Shown: one piece after another, positions 43,380-52,476 of the stretch
Layout: each line of letters begins with the position of its first letter
How positions within the stretch are numbered: position 1 is the first letter of the stretch
Source of the DNA: Pseudoxanthomonas sp.
GTDB lineage: Bacteria; Pseudomonadota; Gammaproteobacteria; Xanthomonadales; Xanthomonadaceae
NCBI RefSeq assembly: GCF_027498035.1
Contig: NZ_CP114978.1
Location: 2,542,001 to 2,606,000 of the forward strand
DNA length: 64,000 bases
Direction: 5' to 3'
The notes under the pieces: model-generated
Database searches by the model: none
Told to the model about the DNA's origin: nothing
What the model saw: only the letters and a program-made list of their open reading frames with translations
Made by a program: the position numbers and the translations under genes

Positions 43380-44203
43380 GGCGTGGCCTCCTGGCGCGCG
43401 CGCAACGGCGTCGGTTCGGCCGCTTCGACCGGCGTCTCGAACAGCAGCCGGTGGATGCGCTGGGTCGCCTGCTGGAACGCCACGCTGGCGCCGCTGGTCG
43501 CGTCGAACTGGTGCGCGTTCAACTCCGCGCGCACCTGGCCCGGATGCGGCGACAGCAGCAGCACGCGGGTGCCGACCACCAGCGCTTCCTCGATCGAATG
43601 GGTGACGAACAACAGGGTGAAGCGCAGCTGCTCGGCCAGCTCCAGCAGCAAGCCCTGCATGCGCTGGCGGGTCAGCGCATCGAGTGCGGCGAAGGGTTCG
43701 TCCATCAGCAGTACGCGCGGCTGCATGGCCAGCGCGCGGGCGATGGCCACGCGCTGCTTCATGCCACCGGACAAGGTGTGCGGATAGGCATCGGCGAACT
43801 CGATCAGGCCCACCCGCGACAGCGCGTCATCGGCGCGCGCGATGGCATCGGCACGGCTGATCCTGCCCGCCGCGCGCAGGCCGAACACCACGTTCTGGCG
43901 CACGGTCTTCCACGGCGCCAGCTGGTCGAATTCCTGGAACACCACCACCCGGTCCGGACCCGGACCCTGCACGGCCTTGCCGTCCAGCCGGATCTGGCCC
44001 TCGCGCGGCGCGATGAAACCGGCCACCGCCTTGAGCAAGGTCGACTTGCCGCAACCCGAGGGCCCCAGCAGCACGAAGCGGTCGGCTTCGTGCACATCGA
44101 AACTCACCCGGTGGGTGGCACGCACGATGCGCGCGCCATCGGCGTACTCCAGGCTGACATCGTCCACCTGCAGCAGCGGCGTCGGCAGCGCATGCACGGT
44201 CAC
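43376..44203 (-). CDS. tauB: Sulfonate/taurine-type ABC transporter ATPase
   Basis: ATP-binding subunit of 275 residues. Walker A is LLGPSGCGKSTLL, the Q-loop is VVFQEFDQLAPWKTV, the signature is LSGGMKQRVAIARAL, Walker B is VLLMDEPFAALD and the H-loop is FVTHSIEEAL. QEFDQLAPWKTV is typical of the nitrate/sulfonate/taurine group. The extra 25 residues at the C-terminus are Glu/Arg-rich. It lies 5 bases after the broken tauA and overlaps tauC, so the four genes form one transcription unit. Confidence 0.87.
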   Translation of the reverse strand: MTVHALPTPLLQVDDVSLEYADGARIVRATHRVSFDVHEADRFVLLGPSGCGKSTLLKAVAGFIAPREGQIRLDGKAVQGPGPDRVVVFQEFDQLAPWKTVRQNVVFGLRAAGRISRADAIARADDALSRVGLIEFADAYPHTLSGGMKQRVAIARALAMQPRVLLMDEPFAALDALTRQRMQGLLLELAEQLRFTLLFVTHSIEEALVVGTRVLLLSPHPGQVRAELNAHQFDATSGASVAFQQATQRIHRLLFETPVEAAEPTPLRARQEATP

Positions 44204-44208
44204 AGGCT

Positions 44209-45268
44209 CTAGCTCCCGCCCGCGATCAGCGGGTCATCGAAGAAGTAATCGCCCACCGCGGTCGGCGCCTGCTTGATCGCACCGACGTCGTGCATGAACT
44301 TGCCCAGCCCCAACGTGTTCTGCGGCGCGATCTTGAACTGCACCTGCGGGTCCTTCAGCACCTGCAGCACCTGCGCACGGTCGCTGCCGGGGTTGCGCTT
44401 GACGAACAGGTCGGCGGCTTCCTCGGGATGGGCGGTGACGAAGGTCGCCGCTTCATCCAGCGCCGCCAGGAACGCGTGGTAGGCCTTCGGGTTGTCCTGG
44501 CGGTACTTCGCGGTGGCATACAGCACCGTGGCCGAGGACGGCCCACCCAGGACCTGGTAGGAATCCAGGATCACGTGCGCCTTCGGATTACGCGCCAGCT
44601 CCTGCTGCTGGTACGGCGGGCGTGGAGAAATGCGTGGTGACCTCGTTGCCACCGGAAATGATGGCCGCCGCAGCATCCGGGTGCGGCAGCGCGACCTGCA
44701 GGGGGTCCAGCTTCAGCGCCTGGTCCTGGCCCCAGCGCTGGGCCGAGGCATATTGCAGGATCCGCGACTGCACCGACACGCCCACCGCGGGCACGGCGAT
44801 GCGGTCGTCCTGGCCCAGGTCGTCGATGCTGGTCACGCGCGGGGAATTGCTGATCAGCTGGTACGGGAAATTGCCCAGCGAGGCGACGCCACGCACCTCC
44901 TGGCGGCCGCGGGTGCGGTCCCAGATGGTGAACAGCGGCCCGGTGCCGGCGCCGGCGATGTCGATGGCGCCACTGAGCAACGCATCGTTGATGGCCGAGC
45001 CGCCGGACAGCTGGCGGCTCTCGACTTTCAGGTCGATACCCTCGGCCTTGGCCTGTTCGGTGATCAGGCCGCGCGCCTCGGCCACGTCCAGCAGCAGGTA
45101 GACGATGCCGAACTGCTTGCCGATGCGCAGCGTGGCGCTTTGCGGTTCCTGCGCCGGCGATGGCGACGTCGTGCCGCCGCACGCCGCCAGCAGCACGCAC
45201 AGCAGCGCAGCCAGCAACGGGAACAGGCCGCGCGGTCGGCGCGGGGCGGAAGCAGAACGTGGGGACAT
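44209..45268 (-). pseudogene. tauA: Taurine/sulfonate-binding lipoprotein, frameshifted
   Basis: Periplasmic substrate-binding component of the adjacent importer. The signal peptide ends at LLAAC, making a lipoprotein, then comes the NMT1/SsuA-like fold: LRIGKQFGIVYLLLDVAEARGL, GGSAINDALLSGAIDIAGAG and VTTHFSTP. The frame breaks at 44618-44620: the upstream frame continues STPAVPAAGAG and stops, while the true continuation PYQQQELARNPKAHVILDSY is in the next frame and runs to 44209. Removing one G of the GGG run rejoins them into about 352 residues, normal for the family. A pseudogene or a sequence error; if real, uptake by this system is lost. Confidence 0.82.
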
Positions 45269-45306
45269 GGCGACAGCTCGGGGAGAGGGGAAAACAGCAG
45301 CGGCCG

Positions 45307-46203
45307 TCAGAACGGCGCGTCGCCTTCAATCGTGGTGCGGTAGAGCAGGCGGCGTTCGTGGTCCGGCGTGCCGGCGGCCAGGTGCATCACCGAACGGTTG
45401 TCCCAGAACACCAGGTCATGCGGCTGCCACTGGTGCCGGTAGACCAGCGATTCCCGCGTGCTCAGCGCGAACAGCTCGGCCAGCAGCGCATCGCTTTCGT
45501 CCTGCGGCAGGCCGACGATGCGCGTGGTGAAGTGCTCGCTGACGAACAGCGCGCGCCGGCCGGTTTCCGGATGGGTGCGCACGACCGGCTGCTGCACCGG
45601 CACGACCTCGTCGATCTGCGCCTGGGTCAGCGCCGGCCGGTACGGATTGCGCGCACGCAGCTCCTCGTACTTGGCCAGGTAGCTGTGTTCGGCCAGGCGG
45701 CCATGGACGGCACTGCGCAACTCCTGCGGCAGGGTGTCCCAGGCCAGGTGCTGGTTGGCGAACAGGGTGTCACCGCCTTCGCCCGGCAACTCTTGCGCGT
45801 GCAGCAGCGAGCCCAGGCTGGGCTTTTCCTTGTAGGACAGGTCCGAGTGCCAGTAAGCCCCGGCATCGCCCAGGCCGATCGGCTTCCCGTCCTCCTTGAT
45901 GTTGGAGACGATCAGGACTTCCGGATGCCCTGCCAGCTGGAAGTTGCGCAGCACATGGATCTGCAGCGGGCCGAAACGACGGCTGAAGTCGACCTGCTGG
46001 GCCGGCGTGATCCGCGCATCGCGGAACACCAGCACGTGGTGGTCCAGGTGTGCCTGCTTGATCCGGGCGAAGGTCGCCGTGTCGACCGGGCGTGACAGAT
46101 CCAGGCCGAAGACCTCGGCGCCGAGCGGCGCGTCGAAGGGCACGATCTGGACGGCATCAGGAAACGGCGCCGAGGGGGAGATGGCAACGGCAGCGGAGGC
46201 CAT
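45307..46203 (-). CDS. tauD: Taurine dioxygenase family protein (TauD)
   Basis: Fe(II)/2-oxoglutarate oxygenase of 298 residues that releases sulfite from taurine or related sulfonates, giving the cell a sulfur source. The facial triad is visible: His and Asp in YWHSDLSY and the distal His in RSVMHLA; the 2-oxoglutarate Arg is in RRLLYRTT. RTHPETGRRALFVSEHFTTRIVGL is close to E. coli TauD. It is the first gene of the operon, 38 bases before tauA, an unusual order since E. coli has tauABCD. The ATG at 46203 gives MASAAVAISPSAPF. The start of the operon should lie in the 594-bp gap upstream. Confidence 0.87.
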   Translation of the reverse strand: MASAAVAISPSAPFPDAVQIVPFDAPLGAEVFGLDLSRPVDTATFARIKQAHLDHHVLVFRDARITPAQQVDFSRRFGPLQIHVLRNFQLAGHPEVLIVSNIKEDGKPIGLGDAGAYWHSDLSYKEKPSLGSLLHAQELPGEGGDTLFANQHLAWDTLPQELRSAVHGRLAEHSYLAKYEELRARNPYRPALTQAQIDEVVPVQQPVVRTHPETGRRALFVSEHFTTRIVGLPQDESDALLAELFALSTRESLVYRHQWQPHDLVFWDNRSVMHLAAGTPDHERRLLYRTTIEGDAPF

Positions 46204-46797
46204 GGCAGAACACCTGTACACGGAAGGGAACCGGCGCTTCCCTGTGCCGGACCGCCACCCTAGGCAGGCCCGTGCCCGGCGTGAAATGGCGATCGGCACC
46301 ACCCATATGCGTTTTCCGTCATAAGCGGGTGCATCAGTCGCCGTGGCGGGCATTTCCGCCGTTTGGCCTGCAGTGGGGTGGCATGCACTACCCTGCGCCA
46401 GCGTTGTGCCAGCCGTGCAACGCAACGACTTTTTTGTCGCCGCCATCCCTGGCGGCAATCCCCGGATCAAGTCCGGGGCAGGTGCTCCGGGCCATCGCTA
46501 CGCGATGCCAAAAACCTGCTCCGGACAGTTTTTGGCGCGCCGATTGCGCTTGCAGGTGCCCGCCTCGCGCGGGCATCTGATTTTCCATAACGCTTGCAGT
46601 GATCCCGCAGCAGGCGGCCGCAACCCGGCGCCGGGCTTCAACCGCAGCTTCTGAAGATCGTATGGCAACCGCCAACGGCGCCACGCGCCGCGGGCGTCTT
46701 CCTGCGCGGCCTTGGGATGACAGGCCTGACAGCGGCCAACGGCGCCCTCACGATCCCATGCGAGACTGCGCGGCCTGACGTGATTTGAGATGTAACG
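46204..46797. other. Long divergent intergenic region between tauD and the TerC/CBS gene
   Basis: No gene supported. It holds two clear hairpins: CCCCGGA-TCAAG-TCCGGGG (46460-46478) and TGCCCGC-CTCGC-GCGGGCA (46555-46573, followed by TCTGATTTTCC, which could end plus-strand transcription). Both promoters should be here. I looked for a yybP-ykoY manganese riboswitch before the TerC-type gene and did not find its conserved elements. Confidence 0.5.
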
Positions 46798-48348
46798 ATG
46801 GAATGGCTTGCCGACCCCTCGATCTGGGTGGGTCTTCTGACACTGGTTGTCCTGGAGATCATCCTGGGCATCGACAACCTGGTGTTCATCGCCATCCTGA
46901 CCGACAAGCTGCCGCCCGCGCAGCGCGACAAGGCGCGCTTGATCGGCCTGGGCCTGGCGCTGGGCATGCGCCTGATCCTGCTGGCGACGCTGTCGTGGAT
47001 CATGAAGCTCACCGATCCGCTGTTCGCCATCGCCGGCAAGGCGTTCTCCGGGCGCGACCTGATCCTGCTGATCGGCGGCGCGTTCCTGCTGTTCAAGGCC
47101 ACCATGGAACTGCACGAACGGCTGGAGCCGTCCGAGGCGCACCACGGCCAGGCCAGGGCGTATGCCGGCTTCGGCCTGGTGATCACCCAGATCGTGGTGC
47201 TCGATGCGGTGTTCTCGCTGGACTCGGTGATCACCGCGGTCGGCATGGTCGACCGCCTGGGCGTGATGGTCGCGGCGGTGATCATCGCCATGGCGGTGAT
47301 GATGCTGGCCAGCAAGCCGCTGACGCGCTTCGTCGGCCGCCATCCGACGGTGGTGATCCTGTGCCTGGGCTTCCTGCTGATGATCGGCTTCAGCCTGCTG
47401 GCCGAAGGCATGGGCTTCAAGGTTCCCAAGGGCTATCTGTACGCGGCGATCGCCTTCTCGATCCTGATCGAGGGCTTCAACCAGTGGTCGCGCTTCAACC
47501 GTGAACGCCATGCCCGGCAGAAGCCGTTCCGCGAACGCACGGCCGAAGCGGTGATGCGCCTGCTCGGAACACGCACCGACGCGCAGGACGGCCACGACGA
47601 TCCGGAACAGGCACGGGATGCGACCGAAACCCTGCACCCGGCCGAACACGACATGATCCGCAGCGTGCTGACCCTGGCCGAGCGCTCGGTCTCGACGGTG
47701 ATGACGGTGCGCGCCGACCTGGACTGGGTCGACACCAACCGCAGTCCGGCATCGACCGTGCAGAAGCTGATCGAGTCGCCGCACACGCGCCTGCTGGTCT
47801 GCGACGGCGAACTGGACAGCCTGCACGGCGTGGTCCAGAGCCGCGACCTGCTGGCCAGCGTGCTGCGCGGCGAAGCGCTGGACCTGGTCGTGGCGGCGCG
47901 CGAACCGCTGGTCCTGCACGAGAGCACCACCGCGCTGCGCGCGCTGGAGCAGATCCGCGAACACCCGATTCCGCTGGCGGTGATCGTCGACGAATACGGC
48001 GGCATCGAAGGCCTGGTCACCGCCAACGACCTGCTGGCCGCCATCGCCGGCGACCTGGCCGACACCCAGGATGCCGACTATGGCGTGGAAACCGTCAGCG
48101 ACGATGTGTGGATCGTCGATGGTTCGATGAGCATGGACGAGATCGAACGCGCCACCGGCGTGGCACTGCCACGCTCGGTCAACTACCAGACCCTGTCAGG
48201 CCTGTTCCTCAACGCGCTGGACCGCCTGCCGGTGGCTGGCGATACGCTGACCGTCGGCACCGTCATCGCCGAAGTGACGACCCTGGAACGCCGCCGCGTC
48301 GGCAAGGCCCGCCTCAGCCGCCGCGCGGCGCCCGACAGCACCGTATAA
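46798..48348 (+). CDS. TerC-family membrane protein with CBS and CorC-type domains
   Basis: Inner-membrane protein of 516 residues, same layout as E. coli YoaE/YegH. The TerC domain (about 1-235) has seven hydrophobic helices with EIILGIDNLVFIAIL and VLDAVFSLDSVITAVGM, whose acidic residues in the membrane are hallmarks of manganese/metal exporters of this group. A tandem CBS region (about 300-425) follows, then a CorC_HlyC domain (about 435-510, VSDDVWIVDGSMSMDEI). A role in metal export or tolerance is likely but not proven. It ends at a hairpin shared with the convergent porin gene. Confidence 0.87.
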   Translation: MEWLADPSIWVGLLTLVVLEIILGIDNLVFIAILTDKLPPAQRDKARLIGLGLALGMRLILLATLSWIMKLTDPLFAIAGKAFSGRDLILLIGGAFLLFKATMELHERLEPSEAHHGQARAYAGFGLVITQIVVLDAVFSLDSVITAVGMVDRLGVMVAAVIIAMAVMMLASKPLTRFVGRHPTVVILCLGFLLMIGFSLLAEGMGFKVPKGYLYAAIAFSILIEGFNQWSRFNRERHARQKPFRERTAEAVMRLLGTRTDAQDGHDDPEQARDATETLHPAEHDMIRSVLTLAERSVSTVMTVRADLDWVDTNRSPASTVQKLIESPHTRLLVCDGELDSLHGVVQSRDLLASVLRGEALDLVVAAREPLVLHESTTALRALEQIREHPIPLAVIVDEYGGIEGLVTANDLLAAIAGDLADTQDADYGVETVSDDVWIVDGSMSMDEIERATGVALPRSVNYQTLSGLFLNALDRLPVAGDTLTVGTVIAEVTTLERRRVGKARLSRRAAPDSTV

Positions 48349-48355
48349 ACCGGCG

Positions 48356-48381
48356 TGCAGGCAGGCCCTGGCCTGCCTGCA
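48356..48381. terminator. Bidirectional hairpin between TerC/CBS and porin genes
   Basis: TGCAGGCAGGC (48356-48366) pairs perfectly with GCCTGCCTGCA (48371-48381) around CCTG. It starts 8 bases past the plus-strand stop. No T-run. Confidence 0.65.
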
Positions 48382-48411
48382 GATCCAGCCCGGATCGGGA
48401 ACACCAGCGGA

Positions 48412-49893
48412 TTAGAACGCCACCTGCGCGCGCAGGCCCACGGTGTTGCCCGAGTCCTGGCCCTGGTAGCTGCCGACCTTGTTGTTGGTACTCCAGTGGA
48501 CCACGTTGAGCATCAGCCGCGACCAGTTGTTGAGGTACCAGTTGACGCCCACCGTCCACGCATCGCCTTCGCCGCCACGGGCGGTGTCGGTGTAGTCGTA
48601 GTCGTCATAGCGGGCCAGCAGCTCGAACGCGCCCCAGCCCCCTTCGGTCACCGGATTGAGCACCTTGGTGGTGCTCCACAGGCCGGAGCGGGCGGAGAAG
48701 CCGGGCTTCTCGCCGGTCAGCAACCAGCCGGCGGAGTAGCTGCTGGCCTTCTGCTCGCGCGAGGCCTCGCTGGAGGAGTTGATGGTCCGCACGGTGGTTT
48801 CGGCGAAGGCCCAGCCGCTGCGCCACACGCCGCCCAGTTCCGCGCCCCATGCATGGTCGTCGGTCGGGTTGGCGATGGAGCTGGCCGAAACACGCACTTC
48901 GCCATTCCAGCCCAGTGCGACCTGCGAGGTCTTGTTGATGCTGGTGACATCGCCACCCAGGTCCTCGTACCAATACCAGCCGCCGACATGCAGGAATCCG
49001 GCGCTGCCCTTGACCGGATTCCAGTGGGCGCGGGCCAGGTAGGCGATGGTGTCGTTGGCACTGCTGTCGTTGCCCACGTCGTCGCCGGTCACCGCCAGGC
49101 TGGCGTGCCAGTTGTCGCCATAGACCTTGGTGGTCAGGCCCAGGCCGAAATAGCCGCTCTGCATGCCGCCGACCGAGGCCACCGCATTGCGCTCCATGAA
49201 CGGCGTGGTGGTGTTGCCGGTGGCGCCGTCGATGCTGCGGTCCTTGAGCTTGTTACCCACGTAGAACTCGGTCGGCAGCCCGCCGATCCTGGTCTCGTAG
49301 GAAGCGTAGATATCCTTCAGCGTGACTGCGTTGCCGGCGAAATCCGCTTCGATCTTGTAGCCCACGTCGCCGTAGGTGCCTTCGGCGCCAAGGCGGCCGC
49401 TGGCCAGGTCGGTGCCGGTGACGTTGCGCGCATCGAAGCCCGAACCATGCGTGCTGCTGAAATCCATCAGCACCCGTCCGCGCGGATGGAAGGTGAAGGT
49501 GCCGTCGGCCGACTTGAACTCCGGCCCGCCCTTGCGCCAGTTGACGTTGCCGTCGCCACCGGTGCCCTTGGTTGCCATCTGCGCGACCTGCGCCTGCAGG
49601 ATCGCCAGGTCATCGTCCTGGCGGGTATCGGCGACCGCCGCGGCGACCTGTACCTGGGCCGGATCAGGGGCGGGCGATGCCGATGCATCGGGTGCCGCCT
49701 GGTGTTCCAGTGCGGACAGGCGCTGGTTCATGGCCGACAGCTGCGTCTTCTGTTGTTCGATCTGCTGGGCCTGCAGTTCGATCATCCGGCGCAGCTGCGC
49801 CTCGGTTTTGCTGTCGGCCAGCGCCGGCAGGCTGACACCGGCCAAAGCGGCCGCCACGGCCGCGCCGAGCGCAGCCTTGCGTGCATGGATCAT
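48412..49893 (-). CDS. Phosphate-selective porin O/P family protein
   Basis: Outer-membrane channel of 493 residues. The signal peptide (1-26, ALA) is followed by a coiled coil (about 30-64, heptads such as LRRMIELQAQQIEQQKTQL) that probably forms a periplasmic trimer stalk. The barrel starts near GPEFKSADGTFTFHPRGRVL and ends in AQVAF with the terminal Phe. The OprP/OprO family was named for phosphate and polyphosphate channels, but many members carry other anions, so substrate is open. GGGGAA precedes the ATG. It lies 49 bases downstream of an esterase gene on the same strand, likely one operon. Confidence 0.87.
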   Translation of the reverse strand: MIHARKAALGAAVAAALAGVSLPALADSKTEAQLRRMIELQAQQIEQQKTQLSAMNQRLSALEHQAAPDASASPAPDPAQVQVAAAVADTRQDDDLAILQAQVAQMATKGTGGDGNVNWRKGGPEFKSADGTFTFHPRGRVLMDFSSTHGSGFDARNVTGTDLASGRLGAEGTYGDVGYKIEADFAGNAVTLKDIYASYETRIGGLPTEFYVGNKLKDRSIDGATGNTTTPFMERNAVASVGGMQSGYFGLGLTTKVYGDNWHASLAVTGDDVGNDSSANDTIAYLARAHWNPVKGSAGFLHVGGWYWYEDLGGDVTSINKTSQVALGWNGEVRVSASSIANPTDDHAWGAELGGVWRSGWAFAETTVRTINSSSEASREQKASSYSAGWLLTGEKPGFSARSGLWSTTKVLNPVTEGGWGAFELLARYDDYDYTDTARGGEGDAWTVGVNWYLNNWSRLMLNVVHWSTNNKVGSYQGQDSGNTVGLRAQVAF

Positions 49894-49942
49894 GGTGGTT
49901 CCCCGTGAGTGGAATGGAGGCCTGCGCGCGGCAGGCGCGGCG

Positions 49943-50950
49943 TCAGTCGCCATCGCCGGAAACAGCCGGCGCCTGTTTGCCTTGGTCATCCGCCGCGCCC
50001 GATGCGCCGGCCGGGGCCGTCCCCCCCAGGAAGCCATGCCGGCGTGCCCAGGTAGCGAACAGCCGCGGCCACTGCGCCGGCGCCGTGCCCGGGACGCCCA
50101 TGCCCCAGCTGTGGCCACCGGTTTCGAATTCATGCAGCTCCACCGGTACCTTGGTCTTCAGCGCGGTCTGGTACAGCAGCAGGCTGTGGCCGACGTCGAC
50201 GATCGGATCGTCCACGGCCTGGGCGATGAACATCGGCGGCATGTCGGCGCGCACGTGGTCTTCCACCGAATACGCACTCTGGTAGTCGGGCTGGGTGGAC
50301 AGCTCACGCGCGCTGCGGGTCTTGTCCAGCGGCGGCTTCATCGACACCACCGGGTACAGCATGCCGAGGAAGTCCGGCCGCGAGGACAGCGTGTCCACCG
50401 CATCGATGCGCGGGTAGAAATCGTGGTCCCAGCGGGTGGCGGTAATGCCGGACAGGTTGGCGCCGGCGGACGAACCGATGATGCCGATCTTGTCCGGGTC
50501 CACGCCCCACTCGGCGGCGTGGCTGCGCATCAGGCGCATCGCGCGTTGTCCATCCTGGAACGGCGCTTCAGCCTTCCAGCCATCGGCCGGCAAGCGGTAA
50601 TACAGCACCGCGCTGGTCACGCCGATCGAAGCGAGCCACTGCGCCATCGGCCTGGCAGCGGTGCCGATCTGGATGCGGAAATAGCCACCGCCACCGACGA
50701 TCAGCGCGGCACTGCCGTTGGGCTTGGCGGCGCGATAGATCTCGATGCGGGGGTTGGAGACGTTGCTGACCGCGCCGTTGGCGCTGCCGTTGCTGCCGAC
50801 TTTTTCAGGTCCGGACGTCGCCTTGGGCAAGCTGCCCGCGGGCCACAGATCGATGGTTTCCACCGTGCCGGCCTGCGCCCACGCAGTGGGCACGATGCCC
50901 AGGCAGGACAACAGGCACGACAGGACGATGACGCGGGTTGATACGCGCAT
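49943..50950 (-). CDS. Secreted alpha/beta hydrolase (acetyl esterase/BD-FAE type)
   Basis: Periplasmic or secreted esterase of 335 residues with a signal peptide (1-25, AWA). The oxyanion loop is VGGGGYFRIQIG, the nucleophile is in IGSSAGANL, the Asp is in AQAVDDPIVDVG and the His in TGGHSWGMG. This layout is found in esterases that remove acetyl groups from plant polysaccharides and in related feruloyl/BD-FAE proteins. The Ala/Gly-rich tail after residue 310 is likely disordered. The ATG at 50950 is needed for the signal peptide. It is upstream of the porin gene. Confidence 0.83.
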   Translation of the reverse strand: MRVSTRVIVLSCLLSCLGIVPTAWAQAGTVETIDLWPAGSLPKATSGPEKVGSNGSANGAVSNVSNPRIEIYRAAKPNGSAALIVGGGGYFRIQIGTAARPMAQWLASIGVTSAVLYYRLPADGWKAEAPFQDGQRAMRLMRSHAAEWGVDPDKIGIIGSSAGANLSGITATRWDHDFYPRIDAVDTLSSRPDFLGMLYPVVSMKPPLDKTRSARELSTQPDYQSAYSVEDHVRADMPPMFIAQAVDDPIVDVGHSLLLYQTALKTKVPVELHEFETGGHSWGMGVPGTAPAQWPRLFATWARRHGFLGGTAPAGASGAADDQGKQAPAVSGDGD

Positions 50951-51453
50951 GGATGGCCCCTCCCAAGGCTTCTGTTCCAGCACATGACCGTCGGATCGGC
51001 GGCGTATGTGCCCAATCGCCCGACGTGTCGCCGGGCGAGGCAGGATTTATAGGCCAACCCTGCTCGGCTGCAGATAGCGAATTGGAGTTAGGCCGATGGA
51101 ACTATGCAGGACGCAGGCCCGGCGTTCGGCCTTGCGGAGGGACTGCCTGGTCCACGCAACGGCACAACGCCCACCGTGGATCGAAGCCTGTCGCCGACGC
51201 CTGGCCGCCAGCGCGCCAACCGGGACGGCGAGGCACAAAAAAAATGGCCGGGGGGAACCGGCCAAGAAGGGGATTGCCCCCGACCCTGCGTGCGACCTGC
51301 TCATGGCCGCGCCCGGGGTCCTTGCTGAGCGGCATCCATGGCCGGTGCGGGGCTGCTGTCGGGGGCAGGACCAGCATGCCTGCGCGCCTGGACGAGGTCT
51401 GTCGGTCGATGGCCCGCTGGCCAGTAGGAAAAGTCCGAATGCGGAGCGCGCGG
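50951..51453. other. Intergenic region with one minus-strand terminator
   Basis: No gene supported. It contains the terminator at 51237-51264 (see separate entry) and otherwise ordinary high-GC sequence. The promoter of the esterase gene should lie close to 50951-51060. Confidence 0.5.
51237..51264 (-). terminator. Intrinsic terminator, minus strand
   Basis: TGGCCGG-GGGGAA-CCGGCCA (51245-51264) preceded by eight A on the plus strand (51237-51244), which read as eight U after the hairpin on the minus strand. On that strand a second small hairpin GGGGGCAATCCCC lies just before it. It is 190 bases beyond the small gene at 51454-51636, so it may end that transcript, or a small RNA. Confidence 0.8.
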
Positions 51454-51636
51454 CTACAGATCCAGCAGGCGTTCCAACTCCTGCAGCGCAATCGCACCAC
51501 TGGCCACGTCCTCGGCCAGGGTGAAATCAAGATCGGATTCGGCATCGTCGTCATGGAGGGTATAGCCATGGCGTTCGAGCAGCGCGCGCTTCTGCGCGGC
51601 ATTCAACAGGTACAGGACCGAGGGAAACTTCTGCAT
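51454..51636 (-). CDS. Small acidic protein of unknown function
   Basis: A 60-residue protein, MQKFPSVLYLLNAAQKRALL at its start, followed by an acidic patch (HDDDAESDLDFTLAED) and a Leu-rich helix at the end (GAIALQELERLL). No signal peptide or membrane helix. The ATG at 51636 has AGGGAAAC-type purines on neither side, so the ribosome site is weak (CCGCCCCTCG on the minus strand). It lies 83 bases downstream of another unrecognised gene on the same strand, and the two may be one unit. Composition looks coding, but I do not recognise it. Confidence 0.45.
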   Translation of the reverse strand: MQKFPSVLYLLNAAQKRALLERHGYTLHDDDAESDLDFTLAEDVASGAIALQELERLLDL

Positions 51637-51719
51637 CGAGGGGCGGTGTGGCGGCAGGCCGGAAGCGGAAAACCCACGAATTCTAACGATGCCTGCGCCC
51701 AATGGCGGCCCCGCATGGC

Positions 51720-52061
51720 TCAGGCCGCGTGCTCGTCCAGCGTCGCCGTCCGCAGGCTCGCCCGCAGCCCTGCCCGGGCGCTGGTCCAGCCAGGACAACC
51801 GAAGCCGACCAGGATGGTATCGGTGGCGATCTCGAAGGCCGCGGTCTGCTGCGGGGTGAAATTGCGCGACAGGTCGTCATAGACCTCGGAGAACGCGCCC
51901 CACCAGTCGATTCCGTCGCCCTGGCTGTACTGCTGGGTGGCGACGTATTCAAGGATGAGATCGATGGCCTGGCGAACTTCCTGGTCGCTGACGCCACGGC
52001 GGAAAATGCGGACCTCCACGTCTGACGCGGCCTGCGCCAGGAAAGGATCAACTACGTTCAT
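51720..52061 (-). CDS. Hypothetical protein, 113 residues
   Basis: Unrecognised soluble protein. The core is helical and acidic-aromatic: VSDQEVRQAIDLILEYVATQ, DGIDWWGAFSEVYDDLSRNF and TAAFEIATDTILVGFG. The ATG at 52061 was chosen since upstream codons are Arg/His-rich and look non-coding. No signal peptide or transmembrane helix. It is followed by the 60-residue gene. The size and the tryptophan-rich centre would fit a small binding or inhibitor protein, but this is a guess. Confidence 0.5.
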   Translation of the reverse strand: MNVVDPFLAQAASDVEVRIFRRGVSDQEVRQAIDLILEYVATQQYSQGDGIDWWGAFSEVYDDLSRNFTPQQTAAFEIATDTILVGFGCPGWTSARAGLRASLRTATLDEHAA

Positions 52062-52476
52062 GCGATGCCACGGGGACTGAATTCGGGCGGCATGGTGGTG
52101 CCTGCATTGTTTACGGCGGGTATACGCAAACCGAACTTCCCATGACACCTGGCATGCAGCGCGCCGATGCCGCAACGCACCACGCGGCGATGCGCCAACG
52201 AGATCGCCGGAATGCATGCATCGCAGCGCTTTTCTGAATCAAGCGTGTCGTTTCAAAGACGCCAACCCTGGATGTCCAGGTGCTGACTGCACGGTCATCC
52301 CACGCGGCGAGGCCGCTCACGATCGTCATGCCCGGCGCCACGTCTTCGAACCTGCGGATGAAGCGCCGCACCTGGCCGACGTTGCTGTCGCAGCAATGTC
52401 ATTACCGCACCGAACATGCGAGCGCACCCGCGTTTGCCGCAAGATGCGATGCACCGTTGCCGATCAAGGCTCCCGC
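52062..52476. other. Divergent intergenic region before the PBP-like hydrolase
   Basis: No gene supported. The plus-strand frame of the hydrolase is open back to 52216, but the upstream part lacks protein-like composition. I see no clear repeat or operator. Confidence 0.45.

Noticed and set aside
46600..46797. Manganese (yybP-ykoY) riboswitch before the TerC-type gene
   Set aside because: This gene class often has one, but the conserved loops could not be found in the leader.
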